Shown: piece after piece, positions 14,500-27,300 of the stretch
How positions within the stretch are numbered: position 1 is the stretch's first letter
Layout of the letters: each line of letters starts with the position of its first letter
NCBI GenBank assembly: GCA_914767715.1
Contig: OU612072.1
Location: 18,414,001 to 18,478,000 of the forward strand
Length of the DNA stretch: 64,000 nt
Direction: 5' to 3'
Source: Membranipora membranacea
Taxonomy: Eukaryota; Bryozoa; Gymnolaemata; Cheilostomatida; Membraniporidae
Translations under genes and position numbers: made by a program
The notes under the pieces: model-generated
Told to the model about the DNA's origin: nothing
Databases searched by the model: none
The model's input: only the letters and a program-made list of their open reading frames with translations

Positions 14500-15130
14500 C
14501 AGCGATTGCAGTTACATTTCTCAGTAACATTGTCAAATCTGAGTACTGCACATGTAACGCCGGGGTGCCTCATGGTACTTTTGTGGACCTAAGCTTAGGC
14601 TGTCATTTGTGAACTTGCTGACGTTTTCTTCACGCGCTGCAATGAAATATGCAGATGACAACACGGCATACTGTCTGCTCTCAAAATCATCTTCAACAAC
14701 CACTTTAAAAACAAAACAATTTAGTCAAATTTGAACCACCAGAAATAGGACAAATCGAATGAACAATCAACTGTCTATGAGTAATCAAAACCAATTGGAT
14801 TCAGTCACTATGATTTGACACTAGATTCTCGCTTTTCTTTCTAAGAGCATAATATAACAGCCATCAGAAAAGACGCCAAAAAAAATCAAAGACCTACTGG
14901 TCCTGAAGCAGTTGGGAGTCGATCAAATATCATTAACCAATATTTTCTAGAGCTGAATAATATCAAATAACTGTCATGCTTCACTGACCTTGTATCTCTT
15001 CATGACTGACCACCAGAAGGGAGAATTTGAGAAAACGCAGCTACTCGCGTTCAGAATCAAAAATTAAAATCAGCACATTATCAGATAGGCTGCCATAAAT
15101 ACACTGGGAAAGCGAGCAAGAACTCAGATC
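14500..15130 (+). pseudogene. LINE reverse-transcriptase relic, 3' piece
   Basis: Starting a few bases right of the transposon end, the plus strand reads NAGVPHGTF (RT motif B, about 14550-14580), then after a frame change GPKLRLSFVNLLT and KYADDNTAY (motif C, the Y-x-DD active-site box, about 14647-14673). About 230 bp later comes VLKQLGVD, as in the LINE thumb region. Together with motif A at 6391-6441 this is the continuation of a relic split by the 7.7-kb element. Frames are broken, so it is dead. Confidence 0.7.
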
Positions 15131-16524
15131 ACTTACCGAGATACAGATTTATCAAAAGAACAATTTCAAGGCCTATAAGTTCCACAGTCAAGCTATCTGT
15201 GTTTTATATACAAAATTGAAAACCATAAAAAGAGGCCAAGCAAAACTGTGTAACCAAAGTCACATAGAGTCAGTCAGATTTAATTTTACAGTTTTTTTTC
15301 CTTACTCACCAAGGGTATTCTTTAATTACAATGCACCCAGTAAACAAATTCTTTCTCATTACACATCTGTGGAGAGAGGGTTTAAAAAGTTAAAGAAACA
15401 TTTGAATTCGAGAGAAAGAGAGAAAGAGATTCATATTAATAAATACAAAAAAGAACTGTTAAACCAACAGAGTGTTACCATGTAGACAGCAAGATATAAA
15501 ACATTTTAAGAACCATCACCACGATTCTCCCTGCTAGCATAAAAGAAACAAAGAAAAGTCAACAGTCTTTGTCGCGTCTCCGGAATGATTGATATAGCAA
15601 CATGAACTGATGCATTCTGGGTTGTTGACGACTTAGTCGGAAAACCCTGACTGGAGTTTTGAGATATCACTGACTTAGCTTACACCGATTACTGGTTGTA
15701 TTCCACTACTTTACTCGAGGTAATACAAGAGGTATTAAGGTCATAACTTCAGAATACCTCACCCAAACAAGCTCAATGAAATTCCTAGATAGAAAATTCC
15801 TAGATAGGGAGATGAAATTCCTAGTAAAGAGATGAAATTCCTAGATAGTAAATCATCTCGTAACATTTATTTCCAATATGTCTTTTGTCATATGATATAT
15901 GGCATCCGCATATATGGCAACCTATCACCACAATATATTCTTGAAAGAGGGCTTTCCGCCTAATAGCAAATGTCAACCACATACCATATCATCTAATACA
16001 TACAAGAGATTTACATACATATCTTGGTCTGATTCCTTTTCCTCTCCTTGCTGGTCATTTCACCTGTATATTTGGTTTTCAAGTTTTGCATTTGATTGCA
16101 CCTGACTTTCTTTTGGAAGGATTTATTCCAGCTTATTCCAAAATCACTACAACTTTCAACTCTTTACCAATTCAGATACGCACAGCAACCAAACTTACTC
16201 ATTTTGAACAACAACTATCGAAGCACTTTATATCCTATTAATTCTTATAATATTTTTTCTTTTTCTCTCCGCTTAAGTTTTTTGTTTTTTTCTGTTTTGT
16301 TCTGTCACTGCATGAAAAACATTCCTAAAGATGATCTAGAATGACAATAAAAGTATATAATTACTTGCTTCATATATTGTTCTCTTATCAAGCTCACAAT
16401 GTGTTACTTTATATCACCTATCTTACTGATGGTGGTTACTCATGATATCATATCCTGCTTATATCACATATCTTTCTGATAGGCCTAGGTTTGAGGATCA
16501 AAACTATTCTCTGCGCTTGTCAAG
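15131..16524. other. No gene recognised; short GAAATTCCTAG repeats
   Basis: A lysine-rich 89-codon frame (15216-15485) has no recognisable domain. At 15777-15850 a GATGAAATTCCTAG-like unit is repeated about four times with variable spacers. Otherwise AT-rich. Confidence 0.4.
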
Positions 16525-16635
16525 GTCGGGAACCCTAAAAAGAATGTCCCATTGCCTGCAGCCCACTTCCGTAGAAGAAAGAACAACCGAACTATATCTG
16601 AATCTCAGCCCAGTGGTGGTTTATTCACCAAAACT
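16525..16635 (+). CDS. Candidate isolated exon, basic/Ser-rich 37 codons
   Basis: A 111-bp segment with higher GC than its surroundings sits between a CTTGTCAAG acceptor and a GTAAGG donor and is open in phase 0 at both ends. It reads VGNPKKNVPLPAAHF, then RRRKNNRTISESQPSGG, ending LFTKT. The RRRKNNRTISES stretch looks like a cytoplasmic or nuclear basic segment with a phosphorylatable Ser/Thr. No partner exon was found, so this could be one small exon of a gene with very long introns or a chance open frame. Confidence 0.3.
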
Positions 16636-18953
16636 GTAAGGTTACTAAGTTCCCTAATATTTTTGAAACACAACTTATGTTTTCATTACCGATCAACTCT
16701 GAACTGTATGTATATCTTAATGATTTTAACATATAAAATATATTCAATCTCACAACATTCGTATTTTGCTATATTATGATTACAGAGAATAGAAAGTATT
16801 ATTATCAGCATTTGGGTATCACTTTTCTTGTGGATCATGTTTTTAAATTTCATGACAAGAATTTATTATAATGTTCACAAGAAAACGAGAATAAAATAAG
16901 TTTTGTAGTTTTATAGATCATCAACAACGACTCGATTATTGTTTAAGATGATATGAGGTTTTATTATTTTGCTTCTGGATCGTATGAGCCTACAGATAAT
17001 CCCCTCAAGCTCTAAAGTAATTTATTGAGGATGGAAGTTACTAAGCCTGGTGTTCTGAATACTTATTTAGCTGCGCTTGACATTTGAAATTTTTTTAGAG
17101 ATTCATAATGTGTTGTTGTCAGTAAACCCTGATGATTTTTAGACTTGAGCATTCATAGTAGGACCGTCATTTTGATCAAATGTGGTGAGATCAGATTAAA
17201 GAGGGAAACTGACCTAGTTTAAAAAAACGATTTTGAATCAAAAGCGGTGTGATGAGAAACTGAAATTTTGAACAGATTGTGAAAATTTTTCCAGTTTACT
17301 AGCAAATCTATAATAGAGATAGAATATATGAAGGAAATATTTAAGGAATACAGTATGCATATACTTTGTGGTAAGAGTTACAATATCAGGATGAAAATAA
17401 GTCTTCGAAGAATATTCTTGCAAGTTAAAATGAGTAGATATTTCAAAATATAACTTTAAGTGTGGACAAGCTGTGGCTACCAAAATTGAAAATTACAATA
17501 TATGAAAAACATTGGACAGTTCAATTTCCCAATCAACTTTTATCACACAAAATGTCTGAAAAAAAGCAATTATAACCTGAAATTATTAATATTGTTACTT
17601 GTTTTTATGGAGGTTTTTATAAATACTTATAAGTATGCTATAAACAGACAGATGTTTGTCCTCATAAATTAAGAAAAGAAACATAATATATATTTGCACA
17701 AAACAATCATTTGCAGGGAGAATGAGTATTTTTTTAAATGATTGATTGATAGCCTATCGATTACACTTTACTAAATCAAATGAATTGAATTTGAAATCTT
17801 AATTTGTTGTAGATGGTGCTGTATTTTGATTTCTGATTCGATAGATAATAAAAGGAAAGGCATAGAGGATTGTGATGAAAAAGGATGCTTGTTTGAAACA
17901 GATGCCCACCAAGATATATTGTCATGATTACTTAGGTTGCTTATATTTTTCAATGGATATGGAATCAATCACTTAGCTAGTAATCTACTAGCAACAGTGA
18001 CATCTCATTGCGAAACAGCTGACTAGCACTCCCATCAAAAATGTCAACAATTGAAGCCATTCAGAGACAACTGTAAGTTGTCTGCACAGAAAAAGTTCAG
18101 AATGTCGCCAATGATAGTTCAAGCTGCAACAAAGAGGTACCTAAAATGATTGGTATACCATATTACACTCGCTCAACAAGAAGACAGAGATTTTCAGCTT
18201 GTAAAATATATGAAACGAAAGGCAACAAGTTGAAGTTAACATAGCTTACAATCTAAATGATCGAGGAAACTTTTTCAGATGTATAATCCTGTTTATACAT
18301 GGTTGAATTGGCTCAGCAATTATTTATTATTGTTATAAACTTTTTTATTGCATCAACCTTCGTCTGAAGATGTTCCCCCTGATATGCAAATAAACCGAAA
18401 CAAAAGACCAACCGAAATAAAATCAAGGGAATAAAACTCAATTCAATGAAGGTACAAGGTCTTGAATTGCCTAGACCAAAACAAGTATCTTGTATTCGCT
18501 TGATGACTGTAATATATTCATAATTATCGCCCGCAAAGTTTGATCTTTGACTCGTCAATATCTGATATCTAGTGTTGACTCCTTGCTCCTAGTTGTGATA
18601 TACAGTGATTCACATATAGCACAATGTCATATCACTCACAGTCAACCCGATCATTGCCCGCAGGCCCACACACCCTAATGTACCAATCCCCTCCTTGCCT
18701 CTTCCTTTATCCCAAGAAATAAAATCTTTGTATTAAACTGACCACACCCATCTCTGCATTCAAAAAACAATCACAACCGCATTCCGGTTGCTCAGATGTC
18801 TTCTGCCCAGAATAAATACTGTGTGTTAAAATTTTAGATGGGAACATAGGAATTCATAGAATGCATCTCTTGCAGTACTAACACAAAACATGCATCTAAT
18901 CCTATTTCCCATTGTGTATTCAAACAGTGACTGAATTTGGGTAACTGCTGAGA
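16636..18953. other. No gene recognised
   Basis: AT-rich sequence with frequent stops. Position 17157-17176 contains a sequence resembling the 20-bp TIR of the small element at 5.05-5.36 kb (ATAGTAGGACCGTCATTTTG), possibly a lone end of a related element. Confidence 0.4.
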
Positions 18954-18977
18954 TATGGCGGCCCAAAGCACCTTTAT

Positions 18978-19091
18978 TAATGCGCATTAGTTAACATGCT
19001 AACTCGCTAACTCGCTAATGCGCATTAGTTAAAATGCTAACTCACTAACTCGCTAATGCGCATTAGTTAACATGCTAACTCGCTAACTCGC
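18978..19091 (+). repeat. 38-bp array of palindromic TAATGCGCATTA units, left end
   Basis: Three copies begin at 18978, 19016 and 19054. Each unit has the perfect 12-bp palindrome TAATGCGCATTA, then GTTAACATGCTAACTCG with a further CTAACTCG. These could be binding sites for a dimeric protein. Confidence 0.9.
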
Positions 19092-19662
19092 AGTGTGTTG
19101 CTAATTAAACCTGTTTTGGGTAATGACTGTATTATCAAAGATTGGCTTTGTGATAGGCACTTACACCACTACCATACCTGCCATGACCCTGGAACTATTT
19201 CAAACTACTTACATGGGAGCAGGGACAATGGAAGGGATGATGGGAGATTGTGAGATGTCAATTCTTCTTGATCAATCATTGAGTCAATGTCTTAGGTCTG
19301 TTGTATTATTATTATTTACATCACATGTTGGTCATGTGATCGCACTCTTATGTGGAGGACACAAATGGATTGTGGCTCTTTGGTTTTGGAGTTAGTTAGT
19401 GGATCACCACGAGGAGCCTGAAGCAGACAAATTAATTAAGAAACTTATACATAGATAGCTAAATGAGTTAGGCTGGCCAACTATAAAGAACCACAAGAAG
19501 AACACTTACCACGTAACATTACTTTACATCAAGGTATCACTCACTCATTTTGGCTAAAGTTGCATGCATGGATAGCCATGGATTTACATGCAACAGCCCA
19601 TGGGAATGGGTCTTGATGGATGGCCCTAGCCTAGACTGCTCTGCAGTCTTTCTATCCAACCC

Positions 19663-19737
19663 ACAGGTCTAGTCCAAAGCCTGAGATTTTGGCGATGTTT
19701 GACATTGCCAAAATCCCAGGTTTTGGAGTAGACCTGT
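19663..19737. other. 75-bp near-perfect hairpin
   Basis: Arms of about 36 bp (starting ACAGGTCTAGTCCAAAG) pair with about four mismatches around a TTG loop. There is no T-run or tRNA feature. It could be a foldback fragment or a miRNA-precursor-like hairpin; the sequence alone cannot decide. Confidence 0.6.
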
Positions 19738-19896
19738 GATCCAATCTGTGTTATTTGAGGTGTGAAAATAGGGTGACTCAAAATTAGCGACTGGAGTTTT
19801 GGCAGGTCTGGTACTTCATTACAGTCAATGTTGTATGACAAATTTCCATCGATCATTTTGTTATGTGCATTCTAACAAGAAGCTGATATTTCTAAT

Positions 19897-20062
19897 ATGC
19901 AGTTCTAAGAATGCGCAGTTCTAAGAATGCGCAGTTTTAGAATGCGCAGTTCTAAGAATGCGCAGTTCTAGAAATGCGCAGTTATAACAATGCGCATTTC
20001 TAACAATGCGCAGTTCTAGCAATGCGCATTTCTAACAATGCGCATTTATAATAATGTGCAAT
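19897..20062 (+). repeat. 15-16 bp tandem array, AATGCGCAGTTCTA family
   Basis: About ten degenerate units of AATGCGCA(G/T)TTCTA(A)(G/C) stand in tandem. The core ATGCGCA is shared with the palindrome in both terminal arrays of the surrounding inverted-repeat element. Confidence 0.88.
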
Positions 20063-21567
20063 GTGTTAACAAGTCCTAAAACGCAAAAATCTTTTGTGTA
20101 CTTTTCATTCAGTGATTACTTTAATACGTATTTTGGTTTCTCACCCTATTCTTTCAAAGAGTAGACAACTGTCCTTTAGTTGCCATACCTTTAGATTTTG
20201 TGTGACATATGATGTGTTATTATTTCTTGGTAATAAATTATGATGGCTAATTTAGTCCAGCTCCAAACCTCATATTACGTTTGTCTTGGTTTGATATATT
20301 GTTCCAATGTTCCGGGACCTAAATTGTTTCCGCTTACGGTTTCAATAATCTTTTATAGATATTCCATACTATGTCTCACTTACATTAATCTTTGATAATC
20401 TTTTTCCCACAGTGAAACCGCTGCATATAGTGCAGTGTCTAGCCTACAGATTTGTCCTCTCTTGTTCAGAGGTCTCAACTCAATAGTTGAACGATTCGTT
20501 AGATTGAATGGTAACAGAGCCAGATGGTACACTCAAAGTAGGGCTCATATAGTAAAAAGTGATCACGCATTTAGAATTTACCTAGCAATGACCTTTGTTA
20601 TTTGTTTGATATTTTTGCAGAGAAACTAAGCTAGGACTTACTTGAAAGACCCTACACAATCTTTAGTGTTTCAAGCAAACTTGACTACCTGAAAATGCCA
20701 ATCTTAAAATCAGTGTGTCATGTCATGTCATTGTACTGATCCAGATAGCATATCTTGACAAACTTTGTCGGTGCCCCCTCCTCAACCAACATAACCAACA
20801 TCTAGGTTGTCATGACAGGCCATTAGCTGGTTTACTAACATCTTTTTTTAAGACACTGAAGTTAACGTCGATTCTGATTAGGTGCAGCCCTATAGTGATC
20901 CCCCATCTTCTCGATCACTACAGTATCATTGTAACCCAGTGCCCTCACAGCACCTTTGAATAATAGGCATCTCCCTTACTAGCAGGCAGCAAAGGCAGTG
21001 CATGCAGGCAAACAAAATTGGGGTAAAACATAGCATAACATAACATTTTTTCGTAAAGAACATAATGGGGTACTTTATCCTGTATGTAAAGGAAGGCTTT
21101 TGTCAGATTGATGAATTACTGTGCCGGAATGTGTTGGTAGTAAGTTGCAGCCTAATAAAGCAAGAGATTGGCCTCAGCCTAGCTCAACTAAGTTTAAGTA
21201 ATTTTTATTCATCGAAACCAAGTTCTCTCAAACTCTTCTCCTTGACAAACAGATAAATAAAACTGAGCAATGTAGATTGAAATGGTCGCCGCCAACCAGG
21301 TAGTATTAATATATTTATCAACATACAAACAACTCACTCTCAATCCTCTGATTTGAGGTTTATCCGAACTCCACACACAATTGTGAATATATCTGCAATA
21401 TAAATTAGTATGAAGATACAACACAAATAGGTCTTTATGGCCAATGCCAATGCCAATCTTATCCTTTCATTCAAACAATACTGTCTCAAGATCAACTGGA
21501 TACTGTATCTTTGCTGCAACGAGCTTGATTTCTGTACTGAGACTAAGCAAAGAAAATGTTAACTTAC

Positions 21568-22319
21568 ATGTACCAGTCGGTGCTTCTTGAGTAGAACTTA
21601 TTGGCTTTTTTTTTTCTTTTTTTGGGGTCAAAATGAGTCCATCATCTAAAAGCAAAATAATTTTGTGTTATCAATTGGTGAAATGTCGGGTACTAATTAT
21701 GAAGTCGCATTTTCACTCTTTCTAAAATTAACAACACAAGTGGCAGCTTATAATGTATCTATGGGTTAACAACGGATAGGGTCCATGATATTCATCTTGG
21801 GCAGGAACCATCTCAAAATTGAAACCTTGGTGGCCAATAACTGTCAACAGATGCTAGTTGATATTGCAGATACCTAAAAAAATAATGTATAGATGGTTGG
21901 AGTTGTCATCCCCTTTTCCGTGACATTGCAACTCCAAGACGATGTCGATAAAGTAGACCTGGCTGATAATGATGACTTCTTCCTGTGACGCCAGCTACCA
22001 AACTGGGCTACTTTATTGTATTGTCAAAATCAGTGATGGCAAATCATTTTATCAGATGTTTTGGGAAGAGGCTGACTTGAATTTCATTATAATATTATAT
22101 CTATTCTGAGTCAGATTCATCTTGTGGGCCCGCTACTATGATTATTCTTTGATTGGTCTTTAGGCTGGTAATGCATTTTATCTCATGAATAAATCTTAAA
22201 TTATGACTCACCAAAAGCAGTCTTTGGATCTAATGTTGGTAGTGATAAAGGTATACCATTGTCATCATGTCTACCATTGTTATCATTTGAACCATCGCTC
22301 TCTTCTCCATCACCATCAT
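21568..22319 (-). CDS. Two candidate exons of an unidentified gene
   Basis: Minus-strand exons 22319-22212 (acceptor TTTAAAG, donor GTGAGT) and 21645-21568 (acceptor CTTTTAG, donor GTAAGT) are both phase 1-1 and join in frame. They encode an acidic Asp/Asn/Gly-rich stretch (DDGDGEESDGSNDNNGRHDD...) followed by DDGLILTPKKEKKKPISSTQ. Both exons begin with DDG, which suggests exon duplication. The composition is that of a disordered linker; no domain is seen. They lie inside the 5.4-kb inverted-repeat element. Confidence 0.35.
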
Positions 22320-23336
22320 CTTTAAATTGTTACAATCAAATTATTTTTTCAGTCCAAGAATTTCACTGGGCACAAAATTGTTATTTTGAGGACCCTAACA
22401 AACTGCTGGTCATTTTTACTGTATTGCCAATTGTATTTGCAAGGGGTTTTAGTGCAACAAATCTATGATGGTGTTCATTTTAGGATACATTTTAATGTAT
22501 ATATTACAGTATAAAGCGGAAAATAGGGTGAATCAAGGTGTGAAGTGCCTGTTTTTTTTACCAATTTACTGCATCTATTCCAGCCAGCCGGATAATATTG
22601 GCAATTCATTATTAGGGCACTGTTTTAATTAAAGTTGACAAAAGCCTGGTCTTCAGTCAGGGGTTCAAGACCGTTTCAATAAAAATAATTAAATCTTATT
22701 GGTCAAATCCAATGCTTTCTGGGGGCAGAGGACAAATTGTATCCCAAATGGGCTGGCCTCTACAATGACAATACTTTGACCAGATTGTTTACCAAACTTT
22801 GAACTACTAAGAGTAAAGGCTTGGACCTGAAGCTCAAATCAAGGCTAAATATCTGAATACAAGGTGTGAAGACTGGGATTTTGGATGTGAAGAAGTTAAA
22901 GGTTATAAATGGCATATGATGGTTACGGTAATGGCCCATCCTGACAATCCCAGGGAGGGTAGGCTACTCCCATAAAAGTACCCACTAGGCTCATGTTTGT
23001 GAATCACATTGACAATCACTCTGAATACATGGGCGCCTGAAGAGAAAAAGTGATGCAATTTCCACTTACCTTAAGAAAAAGACAAAAAAAACATACAACC
23101 AGGGGTAGGTAACAAATATCTTGCTATAAAAGATAATTTGGCTGAATATTTGTGTGCGACCAGGTGGTGTGACCCGGGCATCATTGCATGAGCATTGTAC
23201 TTCATTTGTTGAAACCTCTTTTTAAGCCTTTAAGAATATGATTGGGATTGTAGGCACTCTCTGAAGTTCTAGAACTGGAACTCAATCCCTAAGTTGGCAT
23301 TAGCTTTTTTAACATGCCGGGATTTACTTGTCCTCC

Positions 23337-23340
<4 letters not shown>

Positions 23341-23370
<30 letters not shown>
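23341..23370. repeat. (AT)15 microsatellite
   Basis: Uninterrupted AT dinucleotide run of 30 bp. Confidence 0.97.
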
Positions 23371-23373
<3 letters not shown>

Positions 23374-24124
23374 TATATGCAATATATGTTGCATTAGATT
23401 AGATGTTTCGAAATATCTCTCCAATTGATCATGAGACGAAACCATACAACAATGACCCTTGCGTCTTGGCTTACAACTAACCCAACTTATATATCTTCCT
23501 TAATACCTTGATTAGAGCGACATGAGCAAACCATTGACAAAAAACCATGTTTTCCAACTTAAAACATGTCCATTCCACGCACAAGCTCAACTATGTTATG
23601 GGTTATTATCTGCTAGAGAAATAGTGTCAACAAACCTAAGCAAACAGGACTGCTTGCAATGCAAGTGAAAATATTTGCACATAAAATTGGTCAGCTGAAA
23701 CTATAGCTAATATTGACATCCCAGTAAAATTTTGGTGATCACTCCCTGATAACACTAGTGACATAGGCCTAAGAACAGCTTAGTAGATAATTCATTAACA
23801 CACAGTTGACACCACAATATGAAGTAGTAACTGTGCAAAATCAATCTGAGGTAGGCCTACTACTATACTATGCAAGTTGCTAATCAATGTTATATAATAC
23901 TGAGTTTGAAAGGTTATCATTTGAGTACATATAACTGATGGAATAGTCGGCAAACTTTGTCCATCATGCTCTATAGACAGTTATAGCCTTACCATACTCA
24001 GTGATGAATGGTATGAGGATACAGGTGTCATTTACACTGAAACTCCTTCAGCAACAACACGACAAAATACATTGCTTGGCTTAAATCATTTTTTGTGGAG
24101 GAATAGTAGAGCAGAGATTAGTAT

Positions 24125-24173
24125 GACCTCTGTGATTGGTCTTATTTTGAAAGTAAGACCAATCACAGAGGCC
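24125..24173. other. 20-bp-stem hairpin
   Basis: Arms 24125-24144 and 24154-24173 (GACCTCTGTGATTGGTCTTA and its complement, one mismatch) enclose a 9-base loop. It lies about 70 bp inside the right terminal array of the inverted-repeat element. Confidence 0.8.
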
Positions 24174-24245
24174 ATATCAAGACAGTATTAGCCCGCACAT
24201 GCATAAAGACGGGCCCAAAAATATTTCTGGAAATTATTAATCACT

Positions 24246-24317
24246 TAATGCGCATTAGCGAGTTAGCATGTAAACTAATGCGCATTAGCGAGTTAGCATG
24301 TTAACTAATGCACATTA
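24246..24317 (-). repeat. 30-bp array of palindromic TAATGCGCATTA units, right end
   Basis: Copies begin at 24246, 24276 and 24306 (the last with one change, TAATGCACATTA). The order is inverted relative to the left array, and each unit lacks the extra 8-bp CTAACTCG block found on the left. Confidence 0.88.
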
Positions 24318-24341
24318 ATAAAGGTGCTATGGGCCGCCATA

Positions 24342-27300
24342 GCTGAGCTTATGAATGATCCACCAGCAGCCTTTGTGTTTATATACGAGACCAGTTCAAG
24401 GTCATGACAAGTGATAATGTAACTGACAGAGTATTTTTTGCCTCGTCTTGCCTTGTTTTCCAATGCCGGTTCCCGTAAACTGAAATGAATCCAGGTCATC
24501 AAACGGCAATTTTTTATACTTATCGTCATATTATAACAACAGAGTCATGGCTACAGGTTGTCAATCATGATCATAATAAGGGAGTGTTGTGATAGCGAAA
24601 AGTAGGTGGCAAATTTGAAAACCTTATATAGATTTGATGGTCATAATGAAAGCGGTTCATTGTGAATATTTCCTTTACATAAAAATACAGGTTATCAGGT
24701 TAGGCTAGTGCTTAGCAGGTTTGAACAATCAATCTGATGACCAGGGATCTAATCATGTATATCCACTGGTGACACCTGAGTAGCCCAGTTTGGTAGGGTG
24801 ATCTAAGTTCTCATTAGTCAGAGTTGACTCAGGTGAGCAGCAATATGTGTGCTGAATTTCAATGTTTAGATTGCTCTGGCTTACAATGAAACATCACCAA
24901 ACTAGCTCAATGCACAGTCTTATTCTTGATTAAGTGTGGGGTAGGAAAACCTTTGGGTTGTTGGTTACTGGTATTGGTTAAACTTGATTAGGTCGTACCA
25001 TTTGTGACTTGTGGTGTTGAATGTTTTTTTGAAACAATAAGGGACACAGCAAATTAATATATAGGCCTACATCTGCCCAAAGTGTGCCAATACCATACAC
25101 ACGCCAAAGTTCCACTGTTCACGTTAATCTTGGATTTTTAGGGACGATTGACATCATTATTTTGCAATTTGATACTTTGACGACAAGAATTTAAAAGCTC
25201 TAACTGAGGTGCAATAATTTATTTCCCCAGTGATTATGTGCTAGGTAATACCATGTGACGCTGGGCACCTTTACTTTGGTATCAAATAGCATATTTATTT
25301 CGCATTATATCCAACCACATAGTCAGAGGTGTCACTCATGAAAATATGCAATTGATTGATATGATAGTTATAATTATTTTACAGTCAACGCCTTTGAAAA
25401 GATTCCTATGCGGCTAATGCCACATGCCAATAAATGATTAAGGCTATTTTCAACTTTTGTCATATAGATAGGTTGATTTTGATGTCATTTAAAGCAAATC
25501 AGTGGTGTCATTTGCAAAAAAATAGAATAAACAAAGTGTGTTTTTTTATTAGTTCTTCAGATGCCACAGCTAAGATCATCCACTTCATATTAACTACAAT
25601 ATTAGTATGATTTTGGGTCAAATTCAAACATCAGTGTCCAAGGTATAATTGATGTTCTGTTGACATAGGTGTTCAGGCTTAGAGTGTCTTGCCTGGTGCT
25701 ATATTCGGGGAAGATATGGTATGAGACCAATTTTTATTAATACTGATAGAACACATCGTTGATGTTAGAGGGATGAGTAGAATTATACGACCTGTTGAAA
25801 CTATGTAAATATGGTCGTCTTGTTGCCATGCCTTGTTTAATGCTAGTTCATAGGTGGAAAGAAACATTGTACAGTTATATGTGAGAAAAAATATTGAATG
25901 AGGAGGATTGCCTACAATGATCCAAACTTGGGTAGCCCTAGGTTTATAATGAAATATATTGTGAGAATTGATGTTTGAATAATTGTAGGGTTTGGTACCA
26001 TTTACATGCTTAGGTAAGATGGCTTCAGGTCCCTACCACACAGTGTTAGTCTCAATGACGTGGTTCGTTTCAGATCCAGCATCAATCGTAGAGACTCGAT
26101 AGTCAACATACAGGGGTTTATTAGTGGTTAATGTACTATTATGGAAAAAAACATCTAAGCCGGAGGCCCTCTTTAATAAACGTAAACAATGACAAGGAAA
26201 AAGTGAGTAACTCTAATTTGAACCACATATTTAAGAGGAAAGGACTAACCAGGTAGTGATTTATATTCTGAATGATACTCTGAATGATACAACATCAATA
26301 TCAAGATCAAGAATTAACTTTCATAGGCAAGTTATGTGAATTGATATCACTGAGTAATGCGATTGTGATCGATGTGAAACAATTGCACAGTGTATCAGTA
26401 ATTTGAATAAGCACAATTGCAGATACTTGAAGAAGCAGCTATATTTTGATATTTGATGCGAAATTACGCACTCTTTGTAAATTTATATTTTATAAACTAA
26501 GATCAAATAATTTTTCTTTAATTATTTCAATTCAAACTCTCTTCAACAGGCATACCCAACATGATTGGCCAAGCTTCAATACTCTCAAAATATATTATTA
26601 GCAAAGATTTAATGTATAAAAGTGTTTGTTTCTAGAATTGAAGAAGTTATCTTCGGTGTGCTTTAGTCTAAATAACTAAAACAGTCATCACAATTACAAA
26701 ATAATTTTACAAAAACGATATTATTGTTTTAAAAAAAAAAAGATTGTAAAGAAAGTGAAACTTGCCAACGTAATTCAGTTTATTGCAGGCATTAGGGTTA
26801 AGCTGCTGACTGCCTTAGCGGTGCAGAACCAGAGGTTATACCTTGCATTTTTGTTGTTGAGTATGGCGCCAATCTGTGAAGGCAAACTACAAGTGGATAA
26901 ATAGTTAGTGGCCGGGGTTGTCTGCTACTTTAAAAGGTCATACTCAATAGGATATTCTTATTATCCCACCAGGTGCAATTATTAGAATCCATATAGGCAA
27001 TCTACCGCTGCCAACACTCGCAAGAATAATTCCTTCTAGCTGTGGCAACAACTGGATTCTTTGTCTGTAATTTACCATCGACTACACCATATTTTAAAAA
27101 GAATTTTCAGATCAGTAGGAAGGCATACATTCTACCCTATTCTGTCTTGACAATTCGAACAACAGTGTCACCGTATTAAAAATAAATTTAATCCAGTTTC
27201 ATATGATTAATGAATATTCTAATGTCATTATGACATCCAGTCAGGTTTCTTGCAATGGTATATAACATTTTGATAATGGTAATCGATTAAGGTTGGTCTA

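Larger units (their letters stand above)
18954..24341. mobile_element. Large inverted-repeat element, 5.4 kb, unclassified
   Basis: The ends are inverted copies sharing TATGGCGGCCCA, AGCACCTTTATTAATG, then repeated TAATGCGCATTA blocks (left 18954-19091, right 24246-24341). Both outer ends start with TA, so a TA target duplication with TGGCGGCCC termini is possible. No transposase is recognised inside; minus-strand candidate exons lie at 22319-22212 and 21645-21568. The element could be non-autonomous or carry captured DNA. Class is unknown; the long palindrome-rich subterminal arrays are the distinguishing feature. Confidence 0.6.
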
